Part shown: in pieces, positions 8,052 to 17,197 of the stretch
Layout: each line of letters opens with the position of its first letter
Position numbering within the stretch: the stretch's first letter is position 1
Assembly (NCBI RefSeq): GCF_014649655.1
Contig: NZ_BMTL01000009.1
Location: 62,001 to 126,000, forward strand
Direction of reading: 5' to 3'
From: Streptomyces humidus
Lineage (GTDB): Bacteria > Actinomycetota > Actinomycetes > Streptomycetales > Streptomycetaceae
Length of the DNA stretch: 64,000 nt
Program-made: the position numbers and the translations under genes
Notes under the pieces: model-generated
The model's database searches: none
What the model was told of the DNA's origin: nothing
What the model saw: the letters and a program-made list of their open reading frames with translations, nothing else

Positions 8052-10013
8052 TCAGTCCTCGCTCGGGGATGCCGGCAGCTTGGCCTGGATGAGGTCCATG
8101 ACCGTGGAGTCGGTCAGAGTGGTGACGTCACCCAGCTGACGGTTCTCCGCCACATCGCGCAGCAGTCGCCGCATGATCTTGCCGGAGCGTGTCTTCGGCA
8201 GCTCGGCGACCGGCAGGATCCGCTGCGGCTTGGCGATCGGTCCGAGCGTGGCCCCGACGTGGTTGCGCAGGTCGCCGACGAGCTGTTCGTCGTCGGCGTT
8301 CGCCGTGCCGCGCAGGATGACGAAGGCGACGATGGCCTGTCCGGTCGTCTCGTCCGCCGCGCCCACGACAGCCGCCTCGGCGACGGACGGGTGCGACACG
8401 AGCGCCGACTCGACCTCCGTGGTGGAGATGTTGTGGCCTGACACGAGCATGACGTCGTCGACCCGCCCGAGCAGCCAGATGTCCCCGTCGTCGTCCTTCT
8501 TCGCACCGTCCCCGGCGAAGTACTTGCCCTCGAAGCGCGCCCAGTACGTGTCGCGGAACCGCTGGTCGTCGCCCCAGATGGTGCGCAGCATCGACGGCCA
8601 CGGCTCGGTCAGGACCAGATAGCCACCGCCGCCGTCGGGCACCTCGTTCGCCTCGTCGTCGACGACGGTCGCGCAGATGCCGGGCAGCGGAGTCTGCGCG
8701 GAGCCCGGCTTGGTCGCCGTCACACCCGGCAGCGGAGAGATCATCATCGCGCCGGTCTCGGTCTGCCACCAGGTGTCCACGACGGGCGTCCGGTCGGCGC
8801 CGATGTGCTTGCGGTACCAGATCCAGGCCTCGGGGTTGATCGGCTCGCCGACCGAGCCCAGCACGCGCAGGCTGCTGAGGTCGAACTTCGCGGGGATGTC
8901 GTCGCCCCACTTCATGAACGTGCGGATGGCGGTCGGCGCCGTGTACAGGATCGTCACCCCGTACTTCTGCACGATCTCCCAGAAGCGGCCCTGGTGCGGT
9001 GTGTCGGGCGTGCCCTCGTACATGACCTGCGTCGCGCCGTTGGCCAGCGGCCCGTAGACGATGTACGAGTGCCCGGTGACCCAGCCGACGTCGGCGGTGC
9101 ACCAGTACACGTCGGTCTCCGGCTTGAGGTCGAAGACCGCGTGGTGCGTGTACGCGGTCTGCGTGAGGTAGCCGCCGGAGGTGTGCAGGATGCCCTTCGG
9201 CTTCCCCGTGGTGCCCGAGGTGTACAGAATGAACAGCGGGTGCTCGGCCTCGAACGCCTCGGGGGCGTGCTCGGTCGACTGACGGTCCACCGCCTCGTGC
9301 CACCACACGTCGCGGCCCTCGGTCCAGCCGACGTCCTGGCCGGTGCGCCGCACGACCAGCACGTGCCGGACGTTGTCCGCGCGCGTGAGCGCGTCGTCGA
9401 CGGCCGGCTTCAGCGCGGACGGCTTGCCGCGCCGGTAGCCGCCGTCGGACGTGATGACGACCTTGGCGTCCGCGTCCTGGATGCGGGTGGCCAGCGCGTC
9501 CGCCGAGAAGCCGCCGAAGACGACGGAGTGCGCGGCGCCGATGCGGGCGCAGGCCAGCATCGCGATCGCCGTCTCCGGGATCATCGGCATGTAGACGGCG
9601 ACCCGGTCGCCCTTCTGGACGCCCAGCTCCAGGAGCGCGTTGGCCGCTTTGGACACCTCGTCCTTGAGCTGGGCGTAGGTGATGGCGCGGCTGTCGCCCG
9701 GCTCGCCCTCGAAGTGGATGGCGACGCGCTCGCCGAGCCCGGCCTCCACATGGCGGTCGACGCAGTTGTAGGCGACGTTGAGCTCGCCGTCCTCGAACCA
9801 CTTGGCGAACGGCGGGTTGGACCAGTCCAGCGTCTCCGTAGGCTCCTTGGCCCAGGTCAGCCGGCGGGCCTGCTCGGCCCAGAAGCCGAGCCTGTCAGCC
9901 TTGGCCTGCTCGTATGCCTCCGCCGTGACGTTGGCGTGAGCCGCCAGGTCGGCCGGCGGCGCGAACCTGCGCTCTTCCTTGAGCAGGTTGGAAAGTGAAG
10001 GAGACTCGCTCAT
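8052..10013 (-). CDS. acs: Acetyl-CoA synthetase (AMP-forming)
   Basis: Acs activates acetate to acetyl-CoA through acetyl-AMP. The protein of 653 residues has the full ANL-family architecture: the P-loop-like [15 protein letters not shown], the acetate-pocket region with [11 protein letters not shown], and the C-terminal lid with TRSGKIMRR. The lysine in SGKIMRR is the residue acetylated to switch the enzyme off in many bacteria. The ATG at 10013 follows GGGAGGAGA at good spacing and gives the usual length; the upstream extension is unlike the family. A strong terminator follows. Confidence 0.95.
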   Translation of the reverse strand: MSESPSLSNLLKEERRFAPPADLAAHANVTAEAYEQAKADRLGFWAEQARRLTWAKEPTETLDWSNPPFAKWFEDGELNVAYNCVDRHVEAGLGERVAIHFEGEPGDSRAITYAQLKDEVSKAANALLELGVQKGDRVAVYMPMIPETAIAMLACARIGAAHSVVFGGFSADALATRIQDADAKVVITSDGGYRRGKPSALKPAVDDALTRADNVRHVLVVRRTGQDVGWTEGRDVWWHEAVDRQSTEHAPEAFEAEHPLFILYTSGTTGKPKGILHTSGGYLTQTAYTHHAVFDLKPETDVYWCTADVGWVTGHSYIVYGPLANGATQVMYEGTPDTPHQGRFWEIVQKYGVTILYTAPTAIRTFMKWGDDIPAKFDLSSLRVLGSVGEPINPEAWIWYRKHIGADRTPVVDTWWQTETGAMMISPLPGVTATKPGSAQTPLPGICATVVDDEANEVPDGGGGYLVLTEPWPSMLRTIWGDDQRFRDTYWARFEGKYFAGDGAKKDDDGDIWLLGRVDDVMLVSGHNISTTEVESALVSHPSVAEAAVVGAADETTGQAIVAFVILRGTANADDEQLVGDLRNHVGATLGPIAKPQRILPVAELPKTRSGKIMRRLLRDVAENRQLGDVTTLTDSTVMDLIQAKLPASPSED

Positions 10014-10325
10014 ACGCCACTCTCCTCCCTCGGCAGGTCGACCAGGCTCTCGTTGCTCACGACATCTCCCTTTCGAAGGGTGTTCGTGTCCTTTGTGTCC
10101 AGGCCACAGCTCATCAGACCAGGGGGCCAGTGACAAGGGTCGCCGGTTTATTGGTTTAGACCTCTGTGGAGTCCGGCTTCGCGACCACGGGGCCGGTCGC
10201 CCGGTGGTCATCCGTACCCACGGACGCCGGGCGGACCAAGTTCAGCCGATGTGACGCCTTTCACCTCCCGTGACGGCACCGGTCTACGGCCTCGGCCCCC
10301 GCACGGACAGCACGCCGGCACTGGC
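10014..10325. other. Intergenic region between the SulP/carbonic anhydrase gene and acs
   Basis: I see no gene. It contains the acs ribosome site and presumably its promoter near an AT-rich patch around 10148-10160, plus an imperfect inverted repeat at 10183-10209 (GACCAC...GTGGTC) that could end transcription of the upstream sulP-type gene. Confidence 0.6.
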
Positions 10326-13184
10326 TCAGGGGGACACATTCACCATCCCCACGTGGGCGAACACCCCACCGTCTCCGCTGTCCCCTCCGTCCTCGGCGTC
10401 GCCGGTGGCCTCGGTGAGCAGGTACGTCTGGGCCTCACCCACGTGGAAGTACAGTCCGTGGAGCTCCAGGGCCCCGTTCCGCAGAGCCCGCGCCACCGAC
10501 TCGTGGGCCCGCAGATGCTCCAGCTGCTGGACCACGTTGGTCAGACAGAGCTGCTCGACCTCGTCCGCGGGGGCCCGGCCGGCCAGCCGGGCTCGTGGAC
10601 GGCCGTCGTCGGCCGACCGCTCCAGGCTCGGCAGCCCGTGCCGCAGCCACCGTCTCAGCGGGGTCCGCGCCTCGCCGGATTCGGCGCTGAGCAGTGCCTG
10701 CATGGCCCCGCACCCGGAGTGCCCGCACACCGTGACGGACCGCACCTCCAGAACGTCCACCGCGTACTCGATCGCGGCCGCCACCGAGTCGTCACCGCTC
10801 TCCTCGCCGGGCGGCGGCACGAGGTTGCCCACATTGCGCACCACGAACAGATCGCCGGGACCACTGGAGGTGATCATCGAGGTGACCAGTCGTGAGTCGG
10901 CACAGGTGAGGAACAGCTGGGTGGGTCGCTGGCCCTCCCGGGCCAACCGCGCCAGCTCACCCCGTACCAACGGCGCCGTGTTGCGCTGGAACGCGCTGAT
11001 TCCTCGTACCAGTTGGTGCCCACTCGGTTCGAGGGCCCGGGCCGCCTCCACGCGGGGCGTCGCCGATCCGGCGTGCTCGTTCGTCGCCGTACTCGCCGTA
11101 CTCGCCGTACTCGCCGTACTCGCCGCGTTCTCCGGGGTCTCCTTCCGCTGTGCCGGTCCTCTTCCTTCGGAGGCGGGCGGTGCCTCTGCCGGGGTGACCG
11201 TCGCGGTCGCGTCTGCGAGGTCCGCCGGGCCTGCCGGGCCTGCCGCAGGGACGAGGGTCGCTGCCGTTGCCGGGCCGGACTCCGTTGAGTCCGCCGTGCT
11301 CCTCACGATTCTCGTGCTCTTCGTGCCCGACGTGCCCGACGTGCCCGACGTGCCCGACGTCTGCGCCGGATCAGCCGTGTCCGTCGGGTTCGTCATGTCC
11401 GTCCGGTTCGCCGGGGCGGCGGTCTTCGGCGGCCGGGAGGTCGCCGTAGCCGCCTGTGGCACCTGGCACTGGTGGTTGCGCCATGGCGTCCAGGGACGAC
11501 AGCGGCAATCGGCGATCGGGGCGTCACCGGCCAGGGCAGGTCCGAGGACCGGTGGAACGGTCCACAGATTTCCCTCGGCCTCCGCACTGTCGCCCGCTCC
11601 CGTCCCGACCTCGGATGCGGGGTCGAGCCCCGTGCGGGGGCGGCGCCCGGTCAGCTCGGCCGTGCCGCCCTGCGCGGTGTGGGCCTTCTGCCAGTCCTGC
11701 AGGGCCTCGTAGGCGGCGTGATCCATGAAGGAGCCGTCCAACTCGACTACAGCGTGCGTGTGGTGAGGCACGAGGTGCAGGGCGCGGCTGAGCCGTGGCA
11801 CGGCGAGGAACGTCAACTGGCCTCTCACGTGTACGTGATGGACTCCTTCCTTCTCGTGATGGGTGATGCGGGTGCGGGTGAGGCGGTGGAGGGCGACGGC
11901 CACGGCGACGGCGACGCCGATCGTCACGCCTTCCAGGACGCCGAGGCTCACCACGCCGAGGGTGGTGACGGCGTACACCAGCACCTCTCGGTGGCGGGTC
12001 ACCGTGCGAATGTGGTGCAGGGACACCATCTGGATGCCGACGGCCATCACCAGGGCGGCGAGTGAGGCGAGCGGGATGAGATCCAGGATCGGGACCATCA
12101 GCAGCGCGGCTACCACTACGAGAACGCCGTGCAGCATCGTGGAGTTCCGGCTGACGGCGCCGGCTCGCACATTCGCCGAACTGCGCACGGCCACGCCCGC
12201 CACGGGCAGTCCGCCGAGCGCGCCGGAGACGATGTTGGCCGCGCCCTGACCGAGCAGCTCGCGATCCAGGTCCGAGCGGCCGACCCGGGCGGCGCGGGAG
12301 CCGGGCAGGCCGGGACGGGCGGCGATCAGTTTGTCCACGGCGACCGCGCCGAGCAATGACTGCACACTGCACACCATCGTGGTGGTGAGGACGGCGGCGG
12401 CGAGCCCGAGGACCGGACCCTCGGGGAGCCCGGCCAGGGCATGGCTGCTCCAGGACGGCAGGTCGACCTTGGGCAGGGTGAGGGCGCTGAGCGATGCGAC
12501 GGCGGTGGCGCCCGTGACGGCGACGAGTGCGGCGGGCACCTTGTGCAGCAGGCGGCCGGCCCGGCCGGGGATGCGCGGCCAGAGCAGCAGCAGGGTCAGG
12601 GTCAGCAGGCTCACGGCGACGGCCGCGGGTTGCAGGCGGGCCAACTGGGCAGGCAGGGCACGGAGATTGTCGAGGACCGAGCTCTGGGGCGTGCCGCCGA
12701 GCACGATATGCAGCTGGGCGACGGCGATGGTGATGCCGATGCCGGCGAGCATGCCGTGCACGATGGCGGGACTGACGGCGAGCGCGGTGCGCGCCACGCG
12801 CAGGCAGCCGAGGCCCAGCTGGGCCAGCCCTGCGAGGACGGTGATGGCACATGTCGTCCGCCAGCCGTAGCGGTGGATGAGGTCGGCGGTCACGACGGTC
12901 AGGCCCGCCGCGGGCCCGCTGACCTGGAGCGGCGAGCCTCCGACCCGGCCGGCGACGATCCCTCCCACGGCGGCGGCGACGAGGCCGGCCTGGAGGGGCG
13001 CGCCGGTGGCGAGGGCGATGCCCAGCGACAGCGGCAGCGCGATCAGGAAGACGGCGATGGCGGCGGACACGTCGGCGCTCGCGATGCGGGGGCGGCGGCG
13101 CGGGGCCGGTGGGGGACTGTGGGACTGGTGGACGCGCTCGGTGTGCGTCGGGTGGGCAGTGCGGGTGGGGACGCAGGCGGACAT
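10326..13184 (-). CDS. SulP-family anion permease fused to beta-carbonic anhydrase
   Basis: The 952-residue protein joins a SulP permease (roughly residues 35-440, ten or more membrane segments) and a short STAS-like stretch (VHHVHVRGQLTFLAV, about 445-500) to a C-terminal beta-class carbonic anhydrase (about 735-952). The anhydrase has zinc ligands in TCADSRLV and VCGHSGCGAM, and RNVGN. Such fusions are known in bacteria and are thought to import bicarbonate or another anion coupled to CO2/bicarbonate interconversion. The linker of about 230 residues is low-complexity with tandem tripeptides TSG and STA. The ATG at 13184 follows GGAGGAGA. Most of the linker could be polymorphic in length between strains. 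Confidence 0.9.
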   Translation of the reverse strand: MSACVPTRTAHPTHTERVHQSHSPPPAPRRRPRIASADVSAAIAVFLIALPLSLGIALATGAPLQAGLVAAAVGGIVAGRVGGSPLQVSGPAAGLTVVTADLIHRYGWRTTCAITVLAGLAQLGLGCLRVARTALAVSPAIVHGMLAGIGITIAVAQLHIVLGGTPQSSVLDNLRALPAQLARLQPAAVAVSLLTLTLLLLWPRIPGRAGRLLHKVPAALVAVTGATAVASLSALTLPKVDLPSWSSHALAGLPEGPVLGLAAAVLTTTMVCSVQSLLGAVAVDKLIAARPGLPGSRAARVGRSDLDRELLGQGAANIVSGALGGLPVAGVAVRSSANVRAGAVSRNSTMLHGVLVVVAALLMVPILDLIPLASLAALVMAVGIQMVSLHHIRTVTRHREVLVYAVTTLGVVSLGVLEGVTIGVAVAVAVALHRLTRTRITHHEKEGVHHVHVRGQLTFLAVPRLSRALHLVPHHTHAVVELDGSFMDHAAYEALQDWQKAHTAQGGTAELTGRRPRTGLDPASEVGTGAGDSAEAEGNLWTVPPVLGPALAGDAPIADCRCRPWTPWRNHQCQVPQAATATSRPPKTAAPANRTDMTNPTDTADPAQTSGTSGTSGTSGTKSTRIVRSTADSTESGPATAATLVPAAGPAGPADLADATATVTPAEAPPASEGRGPAQRKETPENAASTASTASTASTATNEHAGSATPRVEAARALEPSGHQLVRGISAFQRNTAPLVRGELARLAREGQRPTQLFLTCADSRLVTSMITSSGPGDLFVVRNVGNLVPPPGEESGDDSVAAAIEYAVDVLEVRSVTVCGHSGCGAMQALLSAESGEARTPLRRWLRHGLPSLERSADDGRPRARLAGRAPADEVEQLCLTNVVQQLEHLRAHESVARALRNGALELHGLYFHVGEAQTYLLTEATGDAEDGGDSGDGGVFAHVGMVNVSP
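11089..11124 (-). repeat. Four tandem copies of a 9-bp unit in the SulP-CA linker
   Basis: GTACTCGCC is repeated four times on the plus strand, coding in the minus-strand protein for a repeated Ser-Thr-Ala-type tripeptide. The unit length keeps the reading frame whatever the copy number. Confidence 0.9.
11323..11358 (-). repeat. Four tandem copies of a second 9-bp unit in the SulP-CA linker
   Basis: GTGCCCGAC is repeated four times on the plus strand, coding for TSG tripeptides in the linker of the minus-strand protein. Confidence 0.9.
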
Positions 13185-13521
13185 GTTCCCGTCTCCTCCG
13201 GGGCAGCGCGGTCGCGGAACAGGTGGTCCCCCGGCTGTGGCGGGGGCGGTCGCGGCCGTGGGTCACGGCGTGCAGCGGCGGGATGAATAATCAACGCTCG
13301 GTAAACGAATCGTAATGCAGAGTAAAGGTCAAGCATGGATATTTCTGGCAAATAGGTCAATAGATCACTCTCATGAGTGAAGTGGTCTTCTTGTCGGCTT
13401 GTCGTATTAATTCCTTCTCGATCCTTGTGTGACCTTGGCCGCGCCGCCGGCTCGCCCCGGCGTGTCACCAGAGGACGCCACCGTCGGCGTTGGCCGAGAG
13501 AAGGAAGAAGGTGGGCGGAAG
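13185..13521. other. Divergent intergenic region, AT-rich centre
   Basis: The stretch 13280-13430 is clearly poorer in GC than its surroundings and lies between divergent genes (SulP-CA and the lipoprotein), so it probably contains both promoters. I see no gene and no confident promoter hexamers. Confidence 0.6.
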
Positions 13522-14799
13522 ATGGCCGCCACCCACAGGATCACCGTCGGCACCGCGGTCGCCGCGGCTGTCGCCGTGTCACTCGCCGGTTGCGGGACGG
13601 GATTCCACGATTCCCACGGTTCCGCGGAAGGCGCGTCGGGCGCCCGGAAGGCGAAGCCGGCTCCGGCGCCCAAGAGCGTCGTCCGCCTGATCGGCGACGG
13701 CTCCACGGCGTACACCGGAGCGCAACCCCACCTGCCCCGGCCCGAGCGTCTGAAGCCGGGCCAGAAGCCGCCGCAGTTCGTGGTCTTCTCCTGGGACGGC
13801 GCCGGCGAGGACAGCCAGAAGCTGTTCTCCCACTTCCGCAAGGTGTCCAAGGCCAACAACGCGACGATGACGTACTTCCTCAGCGGCGTGTACATGCTGC
13901 CGCAAGAGAAGGCGGAGCTCTACAGCCCGCCGCAGCACTCGCGCGGCAGCTCCGACATCGGCTTCAACGACGAGCGAGGCATCGCCGACACCGTGAAGCA
14001 GTTGCGCCTGGCCTGGCTGGAAGGCAACGAGATCGGAACCCACTTCAACGGCCACTTCTGCGGGAAGACCGGGGTGGGCGCGTGGTCGGTCGAGGAGTGG
14101 AAGGACGAGATCGCCCAGGCCAAGGAGTTCGTGAAGACCTGGAAGACGAACACGGGTCTGAACAGGGCGGCTCCGCTGCCCTTCGACTACGACAAAGAAC
14201 TCGTCGGGGGCCGCACGCCCTGCCTGGAGGGGCAGAAGAACTTCATGGAGGCCGCCCGTGAACTGGGCTTCCGCTATGACACCAGCGGCGTCGACAACCA
14301 GGTCTGGCCTGCCAGGAAGCAGGGCCTGTGGGATCTGTCGATGCAGCTCGTGCCCTTCCCCGGCCACAGGTACGAGCAGCTCACCATGGACTACAACTTC
14401 ATGGTCAACCAGTCCGGGACCGCCACCCAGGGCGACCCCGACAAGTTCGCGTTCTGGGGCGACCAGATGCGCGACGGCCTGCTCAAGGGCTTCCACCGGG
14501 CCTACGACGGCAACCGTGCGCCCTTGATCATCGGCAACCACTTCGAGTCCTGGAACGGCGGCACCTACATGCGCGCCGTCGAGGAGGTCGTCGAGTACGT
14601 CTGCAACAAGCCCGACGTCCGCTGTGTGTCCTTCCGGCAGCTGGCGGACTGGCTGGACGCCCAGGACCCGAAGACGCTGGCGAAGCTACGCACACTGGAC
14701 GTCGGCGAAGCCCCGAAGCAGGGCTGGACCTCCTTCCTCTCCGGCGACCCCGCCCCGGCCCCGAAGGGCGTGCCGGGGGCGCCGGCGGTCAAGCAGTAG
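13522..14799 (+). CDS. Secreted lipoprotein, polysaccharide-deacetylase-like
   Basis: The protein of 425 residues begins with a lipoprotein signal peptide (membrane segment then SLAGC, Cys lipidated), so it is anchored outside the membrane. The mature part resembles NodB/polysaccharide deacetylases: a motif-1-like FSWDGAGED, a motif-2-like THFNGHFCG, where both His could bind metal, and later RYDTSG and GNHFESW. The substrate, perhaps a cell-wall or capsule glycan, is inference. I chose the ATG at 13522, after a GGTGGGCGG ribosome site and giving a normal signal peptide, over the upstream GTG at 13429. Confidence 0.75.
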   Translation: MAATHRITVGTAVAAAVAVSLAGCGTGFHDSHGSAEGASGARKAKPAPAPKSVVRLIGDGSTAYTGAQPHLPRPERLKPGQKPPQFVVFSWDGAGEDSQKLFSHFRKVSKANNATMTYFLSGVYMLPQEKAELYSPPQHSRGSSDIGFNDERGIADTVKQLRLAWLEGNEIGTHFNGHFCGKTGVGAWSVEEWKDEIAQAKEFVKTWKTNTGLNRAAPLPFDYDKELVGGRTPCLEGQKNFMEAARELGFRYDTSGVDNQVWPARKQGLWDLSMQLVPFPGHRYEQLTMDYNFMVNQSGTATQGDPDKFAFWGDQMRDGLLKGFHRAYDGNRAPLIIGNHFESWNGGTYMRAVEEVVEYVCNKPDVRCVSFRQLADWLDAQDPKTLAKLRTLDVGEAPKQGWTSFLSGDPAPAPKGVPGAPAVKQ

Positions 14800-14832
14800 C
14801 GGCAGACGCGAACCGCGACCGCGGCTCGGCCG

Positions 14833-15813
14833 TCACACGGAGGCCGCGACGCCCTCTCCGAGGACGAATCCGGGATCGACCTGCGCCGCCAGGTCGGCCC
14901 CGGTGCGTTCGTTGCCCCAGGACTCGGCGTTCTTCAGGTGGAAGTGCACCATCTGCCGTGTGTAGCGCTCCCAGTCGCGCCTGTCGTACGCCGAGTCGAC
15001 GGTCGTCTGCAACAGGTTCAGGGCACGCCGGTTGGCGTTCTCCAGGAGCTCGAACCGGGGCGGCCGGCCCTTCTCCATGGCGCGCACCCAGTCGGAGTGA
15101 CCGACTGTCACGAGCAGGTCCTCCCCGACCTCGGCGCGCAGGAAGTCCACGTCCTCGGGGCCCTGCACCTTGTTGCCGACGACCTTCAGCCCGATGCCGT
15201 AGTCACGGGCGTACTCCTTGTACTGGCGATAGACGGAGACCCCCTTCCGGGTCGGCTCGGCGACGAGGAACGTGACGTCGAAGCGGGTGAACATGCCGGA
15301 GGCGAAGGAGTCCGAGCCGGCGGTCATGTCGACCACGACGTACTCGTCGCGCCCGTCCACCAGGTGGTTCAGGCACAGTTCCACCGCTCCCGTCTTGGAG
15401 TGGTAGCAGGAGACCCCGAGGTCGGCGTCCGTGAAGGGGCCCGTGACCATCAAACGGACGGCGTTCCCGTCGAGTTCCACCGGTCGGGCGCACGCGTCGT
15501 ACACCGGGTTGTTCTCGCGCACCCGCAGCAGCCGGGATCCCTCGCCGGGCGGCGTGGTCTTGATCATCGTCCCGGCGGAGGCGACGCGGGGGTTGGAGCC
15601 GCGCAGGTAGTCCTTGATCAGCGGCAGCCGATCGCCCATCGCGGGCAGTCCCGCCGCCTCCGCCTCGTCGAGGCCGAGCGCGGGGCCCAGGTGCTGGTTG
15701 ATGTCCGCGTCGACCGCGATCACGGGCGCGCCGCATGCTGCGAGGTGGCGGATGAACAGGGAGGACAGGGTGGTCTTGCCGCTGCCGCCCTTCCCGACGA
15801 AAGCAATTTTCAT
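14833..15813 (-). CDS. CooC/MinD-like P-loop ATPase
   Basis: This 326-residue protein starts with a deviant Walker A motif, MKIAFVGKGGSGKTT, and has VIAVDADINQHLG, placing it in the SIMIBI class near CooC (nickel insertion) and MinD/ParA. A YVVVDMTAGSDSF stretch matches the Walker B/switch II region. The specific client is unknown. The ATG at 15813 puts the P-loop right at the N-terminus as is usual; an upstream in-frame ATG at 15837 would add eight residues. It is divergent from the Fic-like gene, and the two may share the palindrome at 15904-15927. Confidence 0.82.
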   Translation of the reverse strand: MKIAFVGKGGSGKTTLSSLFIRHLAACGAPVIAVDADINQHLGPALGLDEAEAAGLPAMGDRLPLIKDYLRGSNPRVASAGTMIKTTPPGEGSRLLRVRENNPVYDACARPVELDGNAVRLMVTGPFTDADLGVSCYHSKTGAVELCLNHLVDGRDEYVVVDMTAGSDSFASGMFTRFDVTFLVAEPTRKGVSVYRQYKEYARDYGIGLKVVGNKVQGPEDVDFLRAEVGEDLLVTVGHSDWVRAMEKGRPPRFELLENANRRALNLLQTTVDSAYDRRDWERYTRQMVHFHLKNAESWGNERTGADLAAQVDPGFVLGEGVAASV

Positions 15814-15903
15814 GTTCACCAAGCGTAGTGCTTTCATAGCTGTATGTGACAGGTGCGCGTGAAGAAGACCACTCCTTCGTGGGGCGCGGGCGGGGATTGC
15901 GTA

Positions 15904-15927
15904 CTGTCGTACTCATGAGTACGACAG
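15904..15927. promoter_or_regulatory. Perfect 24-bp palindrome over a start codon
   Basis: CTGTCGTACTCA (15904-15915) is followed directly by its exact reverse complement (15916-15927). The ATG of the next gene (15915-15917) is at the centre. A -10-like TACTGT at 15902-15907 overlaps the left arm, so the message is probably leaderless and the palindrome looks like a repressor site. Confidence 0.65.
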
Positions 15928-16739
15928 GCGCGTCCGCCGATCCGCTTGCGGCCCTGGGCTCGCTGCCCGGTGTGACCGAGTCCGTGGAGTCCGTGCGCAA
16001 AGCCGTGGACCGGGTCTACGGGCACCGGGTCATGCGCCGCCGCAGCGCTGCGATCACCTCCGAGGCGGCCCTGCGCGGCGCGCGTGGCTCGGCGGCGCTG
16101 TCCGGGGCCGACTGGGCGCTGGAAGAGGTGCGTCGGCGCAGCGACTTCGGCGTCGACGGCGAATCGCGGGTCATGGGAGCCGCGCTGCGGCTGACCTCCG
16201 AGGCGGGCCAGTTGCTGTCCATCTGGCGGCAGTCGCCGCTGCGGGTGCTGGCGCGGCTGCACATGGTGGCCGCGGCACGTGACGACGGCGAGGTCGGGCG
16301 TCCGCGACAGGCCGGCGAGGCGGTCGACGAGCCGCTGATCGAGCTGCCGTTGCCGAGCGCGGAGGAGGTTGCCGGCCGCTTGGAGGGACTGTCGGAACTG
16401 ATCATCGCGGGCGGGTCCGCGCCCGCCCTGGTGACGGCCGCCGTCGTGCACGGCGAGCTTCTGGCGCTGCGGCCCTTCACCTCGTACAACGGCTTGGTCG
16501 CGAGGGCCGCCGAACGCATCGTCCTGATCGGCAGCGGCCTCGATCCCAAGTCGGTGTGCCCGGCCGAGGTGGGCCACGCCGAGCTGGGGCGGGCCGCCTG
16601 TCTGTCGGCGCTGGACGGCTATGCGTCAGGAGCCCCGGACGGCATGGCGGCGTGGATCGCCCACTGCGGCAAGGCTGTCGAACTCGGCGCCCGGGAGTCG
16701 ATGGCGGTGTGCGAGGCGCTGCAGCGCGGCGCGGCGTAG
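15915..16739 (+). CDS. Degenerate Fic-like protein, probably not an active AMPylase
   Basis: The 274-residue protein belongs to an actinobacterial family often labelled oxidoreductase. Its only motif I recognise is ALRPFTSYNGLVARAAERI (about 184-202), which aligns with the Fic signature HPFx[DE]GNGRxxR. The catalytic His is Arg186, the first Gly is Tyr191 and the Arg after GNG is Leu, so AMP transfer as in classical Fic enzymes is unlikely. The start sits inside a perfect palindrome and the transcript looks leaderless. It is divergent from the CooC-like ATPase; a joint role is possible but unproven. Confidence 0.6.
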   Translation: MSTTGASADPLAALGSLPGVTESVESVRKAVDRVYGHRVMRRRSAAITSEAALRGARGSAALSGADWALEEVRRRSDFGVDGESRVMGAALRLTSEAGQLLSIWRQSPLRVLARLHMVAAARDDGEVGRPRQAGEAVDEPLIELPLPSAEEVAGRLEGLSELIIAGGSAPALVTAAVVHGELLALRPFTSYNGLVARAAERIVLIGSGLDPKSVCPAEVGHAELGRAACLSALDGYASGAPDGMAAWIAHCGKAVELGARESMAVCEALQRGAA

Positions 16740-16792
16740 TCGGCCACACGCGGGCGGAGTGCCGGCGCTCAAGGGAGAGTCGGCACGAAAAA

Positions 16793-16809
16793 GGCCCCGC
16801 GTGGGGGCC
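16793..16809 (-). terminator. Intrinsic terminator, minus orientation
   Basis: GGCCCC and GGGGCC flank a five-base loop, and on the minus strand the hairpin is followed by TTTTT. It would back up termination of the 6S-like RNA, and could also act on the plus-strand Fic-like gene as a hairpin. Confidence 0.65.
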
Positions 16810-16828
16810 GTTGAAGTGTTGGCGATCG

Positions 16829-17009
16829 AAAAGGGTTGCGGCGGTACGAGTTCTCGTACCGCCGCTGGCATGCCCACCCGGTTACCAAGCGTCCTCGATG
16901 TATTGCCCATCAGGTCGGGAACTTCGCCCGTCACCTGGTGTGGCTGGCCCGTAATCGACGGGTCGACGTCGCGTGGGTGCCCGGTGGTCATGCGCGGTCC
17001 GTGGGGCCA
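16829..17009 (-). ncRNA. ssrS: Probable 6S RNA
   Basis: The gap between the Fic-like gene and the HAD gene can fold as a long interrupted hairpin. Closing stem 16868-16878 pairs with 16983-16993, then TCGAT (16895-16899) with ATCGA (16954-16958). A bubble of 8 and 13 bases follows, then CATCAGGT (16908-16915) with 16933-16940, then a CGGG/CCCG tip. A stem with a large central bubble is the 6S RNA shape, which mimics an open promoter and binds RNA polymerase. From memory, S. coelicolor has its 6S-like RNA (about 180 nt) in the matching SCO3558-SCO3559 gap. The minus strand is chosen because a hairpin (16838-16865) followed by CCCTTTT, and a second terminator, end that strand, while TTAATAA lies just before the proposed start. 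Ends are approximate. Confidence 0.6.
16838..16865 (-). terminator. Terminator hairpin of the 6S-like RNA
   Basis: A perfect 13-bp inverted repeat (GCGGCGGTACGAG and complement, two bases between) is followed on the minus strand by AACCCTTTT. Confidence 0.7.
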
Positions 17010-17197
17010 AATGCGTTATTAAGGTGATCCTCTCGGATGTCCTTGGTCTCGCGGGCCGTCAAGTCCTTTGTACTCCAGGACCCGGACGAGCGGAAGTGTC
17101 GTCAGCACTTCTTTGCTTTTGCGTCCGGACAGGATGAGAGCGGGCGTTGCCGGGGCGATACCGAGTGGCGGCGAGGCGAGCGCGCGCGAGGCCTGCG

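Noticed and set aside
10130..10143. Crp site upstream of acs (GTGACAAGGGTCGC)
   Set aside because: One of the fixed bases differs (CGC for CAC), and such near matches are frequent; too weak to annotate.
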